DNA of 64,000 nucleotides from Stenogyne calaminthoides (GCA_037126765.1 JBBCBC010000031.1:6209638-6273637); one strand, 5' to 3'. Counted from the stretch's first letter, positions 37,120 to 48,689 are shown. A program made the numbers and translations. Notes: a model not told the origin generated them from the letters alone.

Positions 37120-38596
37120 GATGGTGAAATAAACAATAATATGCATAAGCACAAATATATCACAAGGTTCGATCACATGCATCATATTAAAATCTCAAAA
37201 AAATATGAACATGCATCAGCCAACATCTCAAAACAGTTTAAATAAGCCACGTGGGGTGGGTCATTATTTAAACACATTCCAGCAGGTTACAAACAAGAAC
37301 AATTATTAAACCTTTAATATCCAGATTAATAGTTGGCTCCCACTTGACCAATATAAAATTGACAGGGACTTCGGGGAAGTATATGCATATCAATTTTATA
37401 CCTAAGTAATAACCATGATTAAATACAGGATTATTATTTCGCTTTGAACGAGCCTCGTGGGGAGGGTCATCGTCGCCACTAGTAATAATCCACAATCATC
37501 CATTTGGAATTCATTCATGTGAAAGCTAACTTTTGACCGTCCCGTGGGGGGAATTTCTCCAAAAGAATTCACAAATAAATAAATCATGGAGGTCAAAATT
37601 AATTCAATTTTATTTTTTCCGGAATAAAATTGTCAATTAATTATTTAAACATACTTAGTAATTTTGAAGGTGGGATTTTTCATTGGGCAACTCTCATGCA
37701 AACACATTTAAACAAATTAAATAAAGCATAAGATAACACAATAATAAATCAAGCAAAGCGGAAAAATAAACATATTGGGCACAAATTATCCAATTGTCAT
37801 GGTTTGATTTTTCTTGGCTTGATTTTGAAGAAACGCCGTCTTGAATTTCTCCCACTCGATCGTCTCGAAAAAGAACTCGTCTTCGAATGCCACGCCAAAA
37901 GTAGCTCACAGCCGGATGCACACCCAAGATCCCGCCGGCGTCCACTTGGCTAATCATTCTCGGCGAGCTCACCGCCGAGTGCCTCGGCAGCGGCTTTCGG
38001 TTCTAAGTGACGCTGGTACAGACGTATGGCGCCACAAGACGCTCTCCAAGCCTCTCGCCGCCCATGAACTTCAGAGGCGGCCAGCGTCCCATGTGCGCCC
38101 GCGCTCGTCGCCCGTCGGCTTACAGCGCCTTTCGCAGCAGGCGCCCTTATGACCTGACACGACCCTCGCTTCGCTCACCCTCGGCCCCTCGCCCACGCCC
38201 GTCGTCCGCGTCGTGTCGCGTGCCTCCTTTGGCGTTTAAGCGCGACGCGCCGCCACCTACGCTGCTTGCGGATCTTATCCTTTTTAATTTCGTCTCCGTA
38301 TCCGTTTTCGATCCGATTACAATTTATTTACAAAAAATAAATAAACATAGATCTAGACTAGTCTATTACATTGATCAAATCAAACAAATCCTAATCTACT
38401 CGTGGATTTTCTCACGAGGCAAAACGAATCCGAACTAATCGAATTAAAACCACAATTTATATGCATGCATAAATAAACACATTAAATTCCATGACAATTG
38501 GATACCTGCAAAAAAGATCTAGCAATTCTACTATCCAATTTCAAATTTAATGACAACGAATTAAATTACAATTTAAAATTCAGAGCCCGAAACCGT
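37120..38596 (-). other. copia 5' untranslated leader with a GC-rich block
   Basis: The region between primer site and gag. A markedly GC-rich patch at about 37885-38285 (GGCGAGCTCACCGCCGAG, TTTAAGCGCGACGCGCCGCC) contrasts with AT-rich surroundings. No protein motif is seen there. Confidence 0.5.
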
Positions 38597-38609
38597 GGCT
38601 CTGATACCA
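38597..38609 (-). other. Primer binding site, initiator tRNA-Met
   Basis: TGGTATCAGAGCC on the minus strand, two bases inside the LTR, is complementary to the 3' end of plant initiator tRNA-Met. Confidence 0.92.
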
Positions 38610-38611
38610 GT

Positions 38612-40449
38612 TGTTGGGGAATAAGTTGCACGGATCTATTCGGGGATGAATATTTAAATAAAAATTTAATTCTTATAATTATTACTAGCATGAATTAATC
38701 CTATATTAATTCAAATAATAATCCAACAACAAATCATGCATATAAACAATTCACGTAAATCCTACGCATGTGGAAATTCTACGAGTTTACGTGAACATAC
38801 CTCTTGGGACGACAATGGTCTTGTTGATTAGACACACCAAAAGAACTTCTCAAGTATTCCCTTAATCCTTGCTCGATTATCCGGTGGTAGGACGCTTGCG
38901 AACAATTAACAAAAGGAAAATAAACTTTGTTGCACCACCTTTGTGGATTTACTAATTTTTCCAGCACATGAAATTGTACTTGGGAATGAAAGAATCATCC
39001 CCTATTTATAGATAGGGTGGTGGTCGAAATTTTAGGGAAAAACAATGTGGGAAAATCGTTTCTTGATCTCCAAGAAATCTTGAATATATCTCATATATTC
39101 TTGTTCCCATAATTATAATATTCCACAAAAAATCCCACCTTATATTTGTTATGAAATTTTCGAAATATTAGGCAAGAATCCAAGATTTGGATCTTCTTGA
39201 ATTTATGAGATATTCTTGTATTTCAAGAAATACATATCTTTCATAATATCTTTTCAAGAAAATCAAGAAAATCTTTCTTGCCCTTTATATTTCAATATTT
39301 TCGAAAATTGCTTCATGGATAACCAAGTGGGAGATTTCTTGAATTTAATGAGATAATCTTGTATTCCAAGAATACATATCTTCATTCCATAACAAAATTC
39401 AAAGAAAATCTTTCTCCCCTTTTATCCATAAATTTTGAAAATTATGAGAAAAAATAAGCAACAATATTTATTTTATTTTAAACACCTTTTTCAGTTATTG
39501 GACTATATGTTGGGCTACTTAGGGGGCCTTTAGGAGAATTAAGATTGGACCTTCCAATGGATCTTGAATTATCAATATTGAGCCACAATATTATTCAAGC
39601 CCATAAATATTAATTAATCCCACTACATAATTAATATTGCACTATCCATCTTAACCCATATTACAGTCAATATGGCTTCCGGTTATTATTTCCCGTGTTT
39701 AAGATTATCTAACCCATTAATTAATTCAAGCCACTGAAATAGCTTTCCATTAATTAATATATTTTATCCTTGGTTAAGGAACGATTCAACATTATTATCC
39801 ATACCTGAAACTAGTTCCACTTGCAAGATTTAGTATGATAAAGCTTATGAACCTCCCAAGGGGGCAAATCGAACAAGCGTACTTGCACAAGATTCTCCGT
39901 ATTAAATCTTACCAATCACATGTGACCAATAATATTGCCCAAGATAAAAAGTATTGAATCTCGTTTATTCTCTACCCATGATAAGTCAAAGCAATAGTTA
40001 CCAACCACACGTGATCCTATTTAAGGAACGAAGATTAAGAAATAACGAACCATTGAGGTCTAATTCTTCATTGTTCAGTTCTGAAGAATTTGTCCTCTTG
40101 TAGGTCCTATTCAATGCATCAGTCATTCACTAGTGTAATCTCTTGGTCAAGACAAGCCAATCTGAGCCTTACACTTCAACCTTTCAAGATGGATTGTTCA
40201 TTTCCATCTAGGTCGTGAATGGTGTACTTTTAGTTACAAGGGACTGTTAATTTAATCTTCTGTGATCTGGTATCACTAAATTAACTACAATGTAACACGT
40301 ACTATTTATTGAACAGTTATGCAGTAAATATATGTAACATTCGATGATATTTAAAGCATCAGTGATAAACAATTTATTTCAGTAAATAAGTCTGAAATTC
40401 AGTTTTGATTATACAAAGTAAAAACATACTTTCCAGTATAATCCCAACA
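38612..40449 (-). repeat. 5' LTR of the copia element (sense minus)
   Basis: 1838 bp, nearly the same as 31203-33042. It starts and ends with the TGTTGGG/CCCAACA inverted terminal words. Confidence 0.9.
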
Positions 40450-41484
40450 CTTCGAGATCTTATCTGTGTTCGGCCGCATCCAACCTCGGGCGTTCCCTTC
40501 TGTCAAGGAAATGAATCTTCTCATCTAGCTGGCGAAGTGGGGTAAATACCCCTGGTATTACTATGTGAAAGCCCGCCCTTATATGAAAATAGTTGAGGAC
40601 CTCCCTAGCAAGGTCCAATATTGGAAAGAGAAGTGGTGGTTGGTCGGGGGAGCGTGGCAAAGTCCGGTCTTTGCCCTTGGTTCGCTCGGATATCGCGAGA
40701 TACCTCGTGATTACATGACGTTCAAACGTAAGTCTTTCGAATCTTCCTTCATACATGATACTGATTTAACTTTTCTCCCTTATTGCAGCTCCCAAGAACT
40801 CCAAGACTTCAGAACTCTCTCTCCCTTTCCTCGTTCGGTTGATTCAGGTGTGTCTTATTGATCCCGACGAGCGATCTTTGACCGTTCTGCAAAGGTTGAA
40901 GTGCTTGGAGTTTCTTTGGCAACCGATCTCGCCTCGTTCTCATTTGGTTGGCGATATTCCTGGTAAGTGATCTGGACATCATTCGATCAGACTTGCTTAT
41001 TCGTCCATTTGTTAATTGGCCTGGCTTTTCATTTGTTTCCAGTTTCCTTTATCGAGCCTATACACTTTAATTATGCTAAAGTTCTTGACGAGATGCAGAA
41101 CCTTAACTCCGAGGATATGCATGAGAAGGTTGCTCGGGCCTTGGCTCTTTCGAGGCAGCAGTCGGACAGGAAGAAGAAAGCTACGCCGGGCGGGGCCACC
41201 GAGCCTCCGCCTCCGAAGACAAAAATTGTCGTCCCGGGGCGAGGTCAGAAAAGGGCGGCCGCCGAAATGCGAGTATCTGGGGGGAGTTCCCCAAAGCAGG
41301 ACCGAACATCCGTGGATATGGATGTTCTGCGGAACTCCCCGAGCGGGAGAGTGGTGTTGTCGGGTTCGTGAGGGAACCGGGTGTCGTTAAAATTGCCCGG
41401 GCGGGGAACCCGAGGTCGAATCGTTGAAATTCCTCGGTTGGAACCGGACTTCATGAGGTAAATCTTCCTTATCATCTGTCTTTT

Positions 41485-41607
41485 TCTTTGTTCGCCAGGA
41501 AAAGGATCTACGTGCTCACGTATAATTGTTTTCAGCAATCCTTATGATGGGGTCTTTTTCTTTGTTCGCCATAAAAAGGATCTCACGTGCTCACGATAAT
41601 TGTTTTG
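41485..41607. repeat. Tandem duplication, unit about 73 bp
   Basis: TTTTTCTTTGTTCGCCAGGA to TATAATTGTTTTCAGC is repeated as TTTTTCTTTGTTCGCCATAA to GATAATTGTTTTGCGG. It follows a possible splice donor (GAGGTAAATC, about 41455) and each copy has an intron-end-like pattern. Confidence 0.6.
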
Positions 41608-41773
41608 CGGATCGTCGTCGATGCCCGGGTTGGACTTTGGACCTTCATGAGGAGGCTCACACCCAAAGACTTCTCGGAGAACTCCGACCCGGGTCGCCCA
41701 AATGTCTTGGTCCTTAGCATTTATTGAGAGGAGTCGGGAACAATATGGCCGAGCAAAAATCCAGGCCCATAAT

Positions 41774-42481
41774 TGTTGTGTACTAAAATATGAGGATTAT
41801 GGATTAAGATGTGGCTTAATGATCTTAGTGACACAAACAATAAATGTGTAAAGTGGATGGTATTTATAAGATGTGGCTTAATGATCTTGAGAGAGTAAGA
41901 GTTTGAGCAATAAATTTGCAAGAGGTTTGGTAAGGTATTAATTTCTCTCCTTCTTTCATGGTCATAAATGACCCATATTTATAAGGTTTGGGAGAGTGGA
42001 GCTCACTCTCCCGATTTACAAGGACAAGTAGCCGAATTATAGCTCTGCCAAATATTAAATGTTACATGATTGATGTGACCCAGGTCGGAGGTCGCTGAGA
42101 GGTCATTCGAGGAATTTAAGAGCTCGCGCACCTCGCTGGGACGTCGCCCGAGGCCAATCCGGATTTGCAGGGATTTAGCCGTCTATCTACTCATAGCTAA
42201 TCATCATTTCCGTCTTTTACTAACACATCTTTGATTAAAGTCATTCTTAGGTAAGGTCCCTGAGGCTGCTCGCCTGCCACGGGTCCCATCCCCATTAATG
42301 TCTTTCCGATTAGTGTCGATTAATGGGCACTGCGAGGTGCGCCCGTGTCGCATCTATAGGTTGCTTGGCATGCCTTCGTTTCCATCCTTTTTGCGAGGTG
42401 TTATCTTGGACAAAAATGGTGGCCCTGGTCCTCCTCTATTTTTTTTTTTGTGTCGGGCCCGACCTCGCGTATATATGCCCA
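41774..42481 (+). repeat. Right LTR of host element
   Basis: An uninterrupted copy that defines where solo LTRs A and B sit in the left LTR. It differs locally: AAGATGTGGCTTAATGATCTT occurs twice (about 41807 and 41869) where the left LTR has the second only as an unrelated sequence. Confidence 0.78.
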
Positions 42482-43012
42482 TGGTTGCTTATTAACTGTC
42501 TCAATCTGTTACATTAATCTTAATATATTGAGCACTTATCTTAATTTTATTATTAAGTAGTAATGAATATTTATCTCAAATTTATTATTAAATTATATTA
42601 TTTCATTATTATATATTATTGTTTTCTTATCTCAATCTATCTTAAGTATTAAATAATAAAATTTTCAATAATTAATATACTCAATCAAGTAGCAATCTAT
42701 TATAATTTCATTGTTTTGAAATCAAATGTGAATATTGTGTGTCTCGTGTCAAGGTTCACGAGGAATTTTAAACTCGTGCAAGACTGTATCATGAAGGAAG
42801 TCCATAAAACAAACCTTTTTGGTATTGTTAAAATAAAAAATTGATTGGTTTGGTTTGGCTATTATATGGGTCAGGTATAGATTAGTCTCGCGGAATTAGG
42901 TGCACAAGACCAACTATTTTGATATTGCATTGTAAGGTAATTTAAACGACTGTTTAAATGCTTAATTTTATTTACCATTGGATATTTTATCGATGGTACC
43001 ATTAAAGTATTA
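42482..43012. other. AT-rich intergenic stretch
   Basis: Repeated ATTATTAA/CTCAATxT words but no definable element or gene. Confidence 0.5.
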
Positions 43013-43316
43013 CTCCATCCTTTTACTTTTTATTGTTCAAAATTCAATAATAAATATCCTTATTTAATTTTTTCATTTTATAAATGATAAAAAAGTAACT
43101 CCAACATCTCAAACAAACCCTCTACATAATCTCTAAATTACATCTCATGTCATTAATTTTTGCAAACAAAAATATATATTTTTTATCTCATTCTCTAGAA
43201 AAGATCAAATCACCCTTAACAAAGAGCTTTTTTAACGCTCTTAATGTTAATAAACAATTTTTCAATTAAAATCCGTGTCATTTTCGCTTGAACAATAAAA
43301 AATAGAACGGAAGTAG
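43013..43316. repeat. Stowaway-like MITE
   Basis: The left end CTCCATCCTTTTACTTTTTA then TTGTTCAAAA pairs with the right end, read inward, CTACTTCCGTTCTATTTTTT then ATTGTTCAAG. TA flanks each side (43011-43012 and 43317-43318). 304 bp. A related right half, GACAGAGGGAGAAGTGATTA, occurs at about 53527-53546. Confidence 0.7.
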
Positions 43317-44124
43317 TAACTTTTATTTTGTGTTTTTTTTTTACACTTTTCTATATAGTGTTGATAGAAAACTCCTTATATCTATATTCTTTTTAATCAT
43401 TTCCGTGATAACTAAAATTCCGTTGATATCCATACTAATTCAATTTGTATAAAGGCATTTATTTTCGATACATATACTCGAGTTTTAAAATTATATTTTA
43501 AAAAATAATACGGAGTAATAATATTTAATTTTCTTGGCTGTTAGGAAAAGTCTTCTCTTTTCTTGGTTGAAAGGTTGGTAGCTATGTCATTCTAGGTACC
43601 GGACTTTGTTCCATGTAGGTAGTTGGGCAAAGGAGACGTGCTTCCACCACGTGGATGTACAAGATTACTCCAAAGTCAAAAGACAGGACATTTTTTAAAG
43701 AGAAAGGGACAAAAGAGGAATTTTAATTGTAAAGACCGAGAGAGTAATATCACAATAGATGCAATGAATTGTCTATACTCTACCAATGTGCAAAGAAAAG
43801 TATGCATTATTAAATCCAAAACCAAATGGTTGACACCAACAGTGAGAAAGCAAGCAAATTGAACAATAACATCTAAAACTTTCCTTACATCACAAGCAAA
43901 AAAACATATAAGGTTCACAGAAGATAACAGGTACTAGACAGAAGTAAAATGATGGATAACTTTAAACCACATAGGAACACTCAGATGATCCTTACTACAG
44001 GGCAAGAGGGAAAATTCAAAATGACCTTTAAACAATTCAAAACAAAAAAGATAATAGTAAATAAATAAATCGTAGTTGCCTGCCTGCTTCACAAATATGC
44101 CATTGGATTCGACCCTCATCCCAT
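43317..44124 (-). other. UGD 3' flank and probable 3' UTR
   Basis: Downstream of the UGD stop codon. The first few hundred bases likely form the 3' UTR. No unambiguous polyadenylation signal was identified. Nothing else is recognisable. Confidence 0.4.
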
Positions 44125-45567
44125 TTATGCAACAGCAGGCATGTCCTTGAGCCAAGCATCCAGCGGCTTCCCGATCGAGTAAACGATAAACCCGATCTCC
44201 CTGAGCTTATTAGTGTCAACAATGTTCCTCCCATCGAAAACAAAGGCAGGTTTCTGCATGTTATCGTAAATCTTCTGAAAATCGAGGGATTTAAACTCGT
44301 CCCATTCGGTTAAAATGCAGATAGCGTGGGCATCCTTGGTTGCCTCGTAAGCGTCCCAAACGCAATGAACCTTTTTCACTGTGGTGGGGCTCATTGGCTG
44401 GAGATGGAGCGGGTGGTCCCAATCGAATTTGTTCATCGAAAGGTCACGCTGGATCTGGTCCTCAGTGACCTGAGGATCGTAGATGCTCAATTGGGCCTTA
44501 TCTCCCAATAGCCCCTTGCAAACGTCGATAGCTGGGGTCTCTCTAGTATCACCCGTATCTTTTTTGAAAGCGAATCCCAAGATTGCGACCTTCTTGTTCG
44601 CAACTGTGTTGAACATGGAAGAAACGAGACGGTTGACAAATCGGTTCTTCTGGTAGTCGTTAATCTTGATCACTTGTTTCCAGTATTCCGCAACTTCTGG
44701 AAGACCATTGCATTCACAGATGTAGACTAAGTTCAGAATGTCCTTCTGGAAGCAGGACCCACCAAAACCAACACTTGCGTTGAGGAACTTGGGCCCGATT
44801 CTGGAGTCCGTCCCAACAGCGTAGGCCACTTGGGAGACATCAGCCCCGGTGGCCTCACAGAGTGCAGACATGGCGTTCACTGACGAGATTCTTTGAGCCA
44901 AGAATGCATTAGCTGCAAGCTTAGAAAGCTCAGCAGACCATAAGTTAGTGGTGAGGATTCGATCTTCGGGGACCCAGTGGGCGTAAACGTCTTTTAACGC
45001 TTTTACAGCCTTGTTGCCTTCTGGGGTTTCCCTTCCTCCGATAAGGACTCTGTCTGGGTTGAAAAGATCTTTAATTGCAGTTCCCTCAGCAAGGAACTCT
45101 GGGTTGGAAAGAATCTGGTAATTGATCCCCTTGCTGTTGTGGGTTAGGATTTTTTCGATGGCTTCAGCTGTTTTGACGGGAACAGTTGATTTCTCAACCA
45201 CGATCTTGTCAGATTTTGACACATCAGCAATCATTCGAGCTGCACTTTCCCAGTAGGTCAAATCAGCAGCTTTACCGGCTCCAAGACCACGGGTCTTGGT
45301 GGGAGTGTTGACTGAGACGAATACTATGTCGGCTTCAAAAACATGTTTCTCCACATCTGTGCTGAAGAATAGGTTCTTGCCCCTGCATTGTTTCACAACC
45401 TCATCGAGGCCAGGCTCGTAAATTGGAAGCTGATCGCTGTTCCAGGCATTGATACGAGGAGCAGCAATATCAACAACAACCACTTCGATTTCGGGGCACT
45501 TGAGTGCTATCACGGCCATGGTGGGGCCCCCTACATACCCGGCTCCAATACAGCAAATCTTCACCAT
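44125..45567 (-). CDS. UGD: UDP-glucose 6-dehydrogenase
   Basis: Cytosolic NAD-dependent enzyme that oxidises UDP-glucose twice to UDP-glucuronate, the precursor of UDP-xylose, UDP-arabinose and UDP-galacturonate for xylan and pectin. A single exon encodes 480 residues, the normal plant length. The start is the MVKICCIG ATG at 45567. An in-frame ATG 13 codons upstream lies in the leader intron and is not used. The Rossmann motif GAGYVGGPT is at residues 8-16. STVPVKTAE is at about 127-135. The catalytic Cys is C272 in GFGGSCFQKD. The UDP-binding C-terminal domain contains GFAFKKDTGDTRETPA. There is no damage. Most plants carry several UGD paralogues, and which one this is cannot be told here. 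Confidence 0.97.
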   Translation of the reverse strand: MVKICCIGAGYVGGPTMAVIALKCPEIEVVVVDIAAPRINAWNSDQLPIYEPGLDEVVKQCRGKNLFFSTDVEKHVFEADIVFVSVNTPTKTRGLGAGKAADLTYWESAARMIADVSKSDKIVVEKSTVPVKTAEAIEKILTHNSKGINYQILSNPEFLAEGTAIKDLFNPDRVLIGGRETPEGNKAVKALKDVYAHWVPEDRILTTNLWSAELSKLAANAFLAQRISSVNAMSALCEATGADVSQVAYAVGTDSRIGPKFLNASVGFGGSCFQKDILNLVYICECNGLPEVAEYWKQVIKINDYQKNRFVNRLVSSMFNTVANKKVAILGFAFKKDTGDTRETPAIDVCKGLLGDKAQLSIYDPQVTEDQIQRDLSMNKFDWDHPLHLQPMSPTTVKKVHCVWDAYEATKDAHAICILTEWDEFKSLDFQKIYDNMQKPAFVFDGRNIVDTNKLREIGFIVYSIGKPLDAWLKDMPAVA

Positions 45568-46640
45568 TTTTCCTTTATGCTGGTGTCCTGAAAATTTTAC
45601 ATGCACAGAGTTTTTATATTACCTTCATATAGATGCAAATATCAGGAAAAAATGTCGATTTTTTAGCAGATCTTATAAGATAAAGATCTGCCAAAAAGTT
45701 GATGATTCAATCACCATCATAGTTGTTATGGCAATATGAAGATGGGTGAAACTCGGAATGAAATTACGAGGCAACATTCAATTCCAGTAGGAGTAGATAC
45801 AATAGCAGTAAAAGAGACTGAAGAACCAAAACCAATGCCTACATAGGAACAAAATGAAAAGATTTGTACCATAAGTTTGATATGATAAAGTTTTTGCTTT
45901 GAATTATGAATTTCTTTTGTCTAAAATCCATGAGACCAGATACCCTATTACTATAAAGTATTTTGTTAATCAGATCTGATTTGTTCTAAATAAGACTGAA
46001 AAAAGTACCAGTGACTCCTAAAAGTCAATTATGTTAACACTTAGTAATTCATCATTCATCAAGCTAAAATACAGCAATATTGAACAGAGATCTATAACAA
46101 TAACAATGTCCACTTGCACAGAAGAACCTCCAAAAACAAAAACTTGCAATTCACGTCAAATCATAACCCAACAAAAAAATGGAATCAGATTACACACTTA
46201 GAAACTCGATTAGATCTAGCAAAAACCATAGAAATTGAGCAATTAACACCAAAATCAAGCATCAAACGAGAGATCGAACGAGTATAAGCACAAATCAAAA
46301 CAATCACGAAATTGCAGCAGGCAACTATGTTTCAGATCAGGCATAACCGACATAAATTAAACCACAAATAAATCGATAAACTTGATCCACATTCATTCAC
46401 CGACAAAACGAAAACCAAAAAGTCTCACGTACACACATCAATTCACGAATAATTCCACATCCGCCGACACAGATTTGGGCGTAGGATATTTATGCAAAAC
46501 AAGAGATTTTACTAGATACAAGAAATCAGAGAGTGGAATGCGAAAATCGAAGGATTTTACCTGTTGATCGCGCGCAGGGATTTGTGAAAGGAAAAGAAAG
46601 GAGAGATCTGTGAAAGGGAAAATGTGTAAAATTAATTTGT
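45568..46640 (-). other. UGD 5' UTR with leader intron
   Basis: A short non-coding exon (about 46640-46561) ends CAACAG|GTAAAATCC. A 973-bp intron (46560-45588) ends TTTTCAG|GACACCAGC, 20 bases upstream of the start codon. Plant UGD genes often have an intron just before an uninterrupted CDS, and such leader introns commonly enhance expression. Splice sites are read directly; the transcript start is inferred from the TATA box. Confidence 0.8.
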
Positions 46641-46665
46641 TGAGAGCTGAGAGAGCGGGTAGCTT

Positions 46666-46674
46666 CTTATATAG
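46666..46674 (-). promoter_or_regulatory. UGD TATA box
   Basis: CTATATAAG on the minus strand, about 100 bases upstream of the leader donor site. It would place the start of transcription near 46640. The following leader is CT-rich (CCGCTCTCTCAGCTCTC), as usual in plants. Confidence 0.75.
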
Positions 46675-47429
46675 TCGTTGGAGTTCCAAGATCTACCCCC
46701 GTGGACTTCACCAAAAGGACAACACTACCCCTACCCTCAACAGGTTCGGCATGTGATGAGTTTGACAACCCATATTTTTATTAAATAATGTATAGTCTAT
46801 ATTGTGAAAATTTGATAGTATTTTTTTGGTAAATATATTAATTTCGAGTTAATTTTTTTGGTAAATATATTAATTTTGAGTTAATCTACAGTAATATAAA
46901 ATAAATAATATTTCAGTGAATCAAGTTTATACATAATTTCTATCATTATTATTAAACTATCATCAAAAAAATTATCACAATTTAATAGTGATATTGAAAA
47001 AAAATAAAGCTCATATGAATTTTTATCACATAAAATTGATATCATTTACTTTGATAAACTATATAAATAAAAGAGTTCACGTGAGAATTTGTCATAATTT
47101 TTTTTTACTAAAGGACTTTTGTTTGTAAAAATCAAAACAATAGTATTTTAATTAGTAAAAACTCATCTTCAAATTAATAGAAGAATCTCCAAATAATGTT
47201 TTCATTATCGCAAATTAATAAAATGAGGTTGTAAGTTCTTGACCACAAATTAAGTCTTGTATGCTCGGTATACATTTGTGTAATTCAAATATAATTTTAT
47301 ATTGTATAATTTTTTATTAAATAGTAATTAGTTGTTAAGTATTACTCTTTATGTACTAATTTTGATTGACCACTTTCTCCGTAAATAGTCGTCTTTATTT
47401 TGTTTGATCATTGTAGGTCCCGAACGGGT
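46675..47429. other. AT-rich intergenic stretch with a 33-bp tandem duplication
   Basis: At 46822-46885 the unit TTTTTTTGGTAAATATATTA followed by ATTTCGAGTTAA occurs twice in tandem with one or two changes. No other feature is seen. Confidence 0.5.
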
Positions 47430-48689
47430 TTTGTGATGGCAGAAGTCTAGAGGGGAGGGGTGAATAGACTTACGAAAAAACTTTTTCGTGCGAATCGAGT
47501 GTGATTAGGTTTTGCACGATCAGTCTTAGTGAGTCAATTTGGACTGATGCTCAATCTTACTAAATGCTTGAGGGCAGATCAGTTTGATATCTGTCAGTTT
47601 AACTGATAGTGCGGAAGCTTGTAAATACCCGTGTGAAAAACCAGTTTTTATCAAATCAGATTCTCAAGTCAGTTTTCAATCAATTTAACTAAGGTGTCAC
47701 TTTGATCGGATCGATTCTTGAGTGCGGTGATGTTAACTTAGAATATGTATGCAATTTTAAGCTCGGTTGTGTGAATAGTGTAAAAGCAATAAAAAGCAAG
47801 TAAATGCACACAAGATTTTATAGTGGTTCGACGAAACCCGCTCTTTACGCCCCACTCTTCTTCCTTAACACGAGGGGACCAACTTAACCGACTTAACCGA
47901 TTGGACTTAGTTTAATGTGTTAGTCCAACACCCAACATATGTTTATCGAGTTCACACTCAGCCAGATCCTTAAATCGTAAAACTAGAATCCCTGATCCGA
48001 AATCTTGTAGAAACAAACTTAACCTAACTTTGAGTTTGGGTAAAGGTTTGTTGTGGTTCCAACCGAAATCTATCCTAGTGTTTATGTAGCCAAATGCTAG
48101 AGGATAGGATTTCTAAAAGCTAAGAACAATGGGATGAACACTTAAGAATAATCTTCAAATTCGATTGTTCTTGAGCGGAAATTCGCTATAGTTTTTGCTT
48201 CTTTTTTCATCGCTTTCGATCCAGGGTCTCTTTCTTTTCAATTTTGAAGAGCAATCCCATTTTATAGACCCACGAAATCAAAGAGCCGTTGGAGAAAGCA
48301 ATTTGAATTTCGGGCTATATTAGGTAGGTTGTAGGATATGATTGTGGCGTGCTCGAATATCGGCGTGGCGAAAAGGCATGATTAAGCGCCGTTTATGTCC
48401 CAGCATTGTCGAATCGCATTATCGGCTCTTTTTGTGCGTGTCGCTTTCTCTTTGGCTTGGCGGAGGGGGCTTCGGTATTTGTCCGTTAGGCGATTGATAT
48501 TCATTTTGTAGAATATTCGTCTTATGCGGTGTACCATTTTGGTTGGCGTCGGTGTGGTGACTTGATCGGATAAGCGATCGATCTACCTTATAGAATCTTC
48601 GATCTGATTGTCTTAGCACAATTTGCGGACTCGTGATGTAGGTATTACGGTCTTCCGGTAGTCTTGATCTTTAGGTGACTCTGAGCCTC

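Larger units (their letters stand above)
31203..40449 (-). mobile_element. Full-length Ty1/copia retrotransposon
   Basis: 9247 bp with two 1.84-kb LTRs, TGTTGGGG...CCCAACA, and an exact target duplication CTTCG (31198-31202 and 40450-40454). Sense is the minus strand: an initiator-Met tRNA primer site follows the 38612-40449 LTR, and a polypurine tract precedes the 31203-33042 LTR. The domain order gag, protease region, integrase, RT, RNase H is that of copia elements. LTR length fits Angela/Tork-like lineages, but the lineage is not certain. The two LTRs are close to identical by eye, so insertion is recent relative to solo LTR A. The gag-pol frame is broken. Confidence 0.9.
30513..41371 (+). 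pseudogene. Gag-like protein of the host element (Transposase_28-like), interrupted
   Basis: A possible start is the ATG at 30513 (MSTSNREDLG), but the frame is then broken until about 30965. From there QFQVPSDVHFWVPSYKIDYV and TGLRFTCHPIITSLLWFWGL run to 31202. This pattern is typical of the plant 'putative gypsy-type transposon' family. A copia element splits the frame inside TSD CTTCG. Reading resumes at 40455 in the same frame, then has one in-frame TAG near 40532. Two GT-AG introns (40728-40788 and 40963-41042) preserve the frame. The tail after 41043 is basic and Pro-rich (RKKKATPGGATEPPPPKTK). The family call is from recognition of motifs only. Confidence 0.6.
25734..42481 (+). mobile_element. 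Host LTR element with gag-like gene, nested by three copia-family insertions
   Basis: Direct LTRs start TGTTGTGTACTAAAATATGA (25734 and 41774). The left one is split by two solo LTRs. Without them it is about 680 bp against about 708 bp for the right one. The interior encodes a spliced protein of the kind annotated as 'putative gypsy-type transposon' (Transposase_28-like), broken by a full-length copia element at 31203-40449. No RT, integrase or protease of its own was seen, so it is probably non-autonomous. No clean target duplication was found at the outer ends (GTTAT on the left, TGGTT on the right). Confidence 0.72.

Noticed and set aside
43623..43918. Short open frames on both strands next to UGD
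   Set aside because: No motif, overlapping on opposite strands, and lying in the UGD 3' flank.
45568..45606. Upstream in-frame ATG giving a 493-residue UGD
   Set aside because: The ATG lies upstream of the leader-intron acceptor TTTTCAG|G at 45588-45587, so it is spliced out. The family starts at MVKICCIG.
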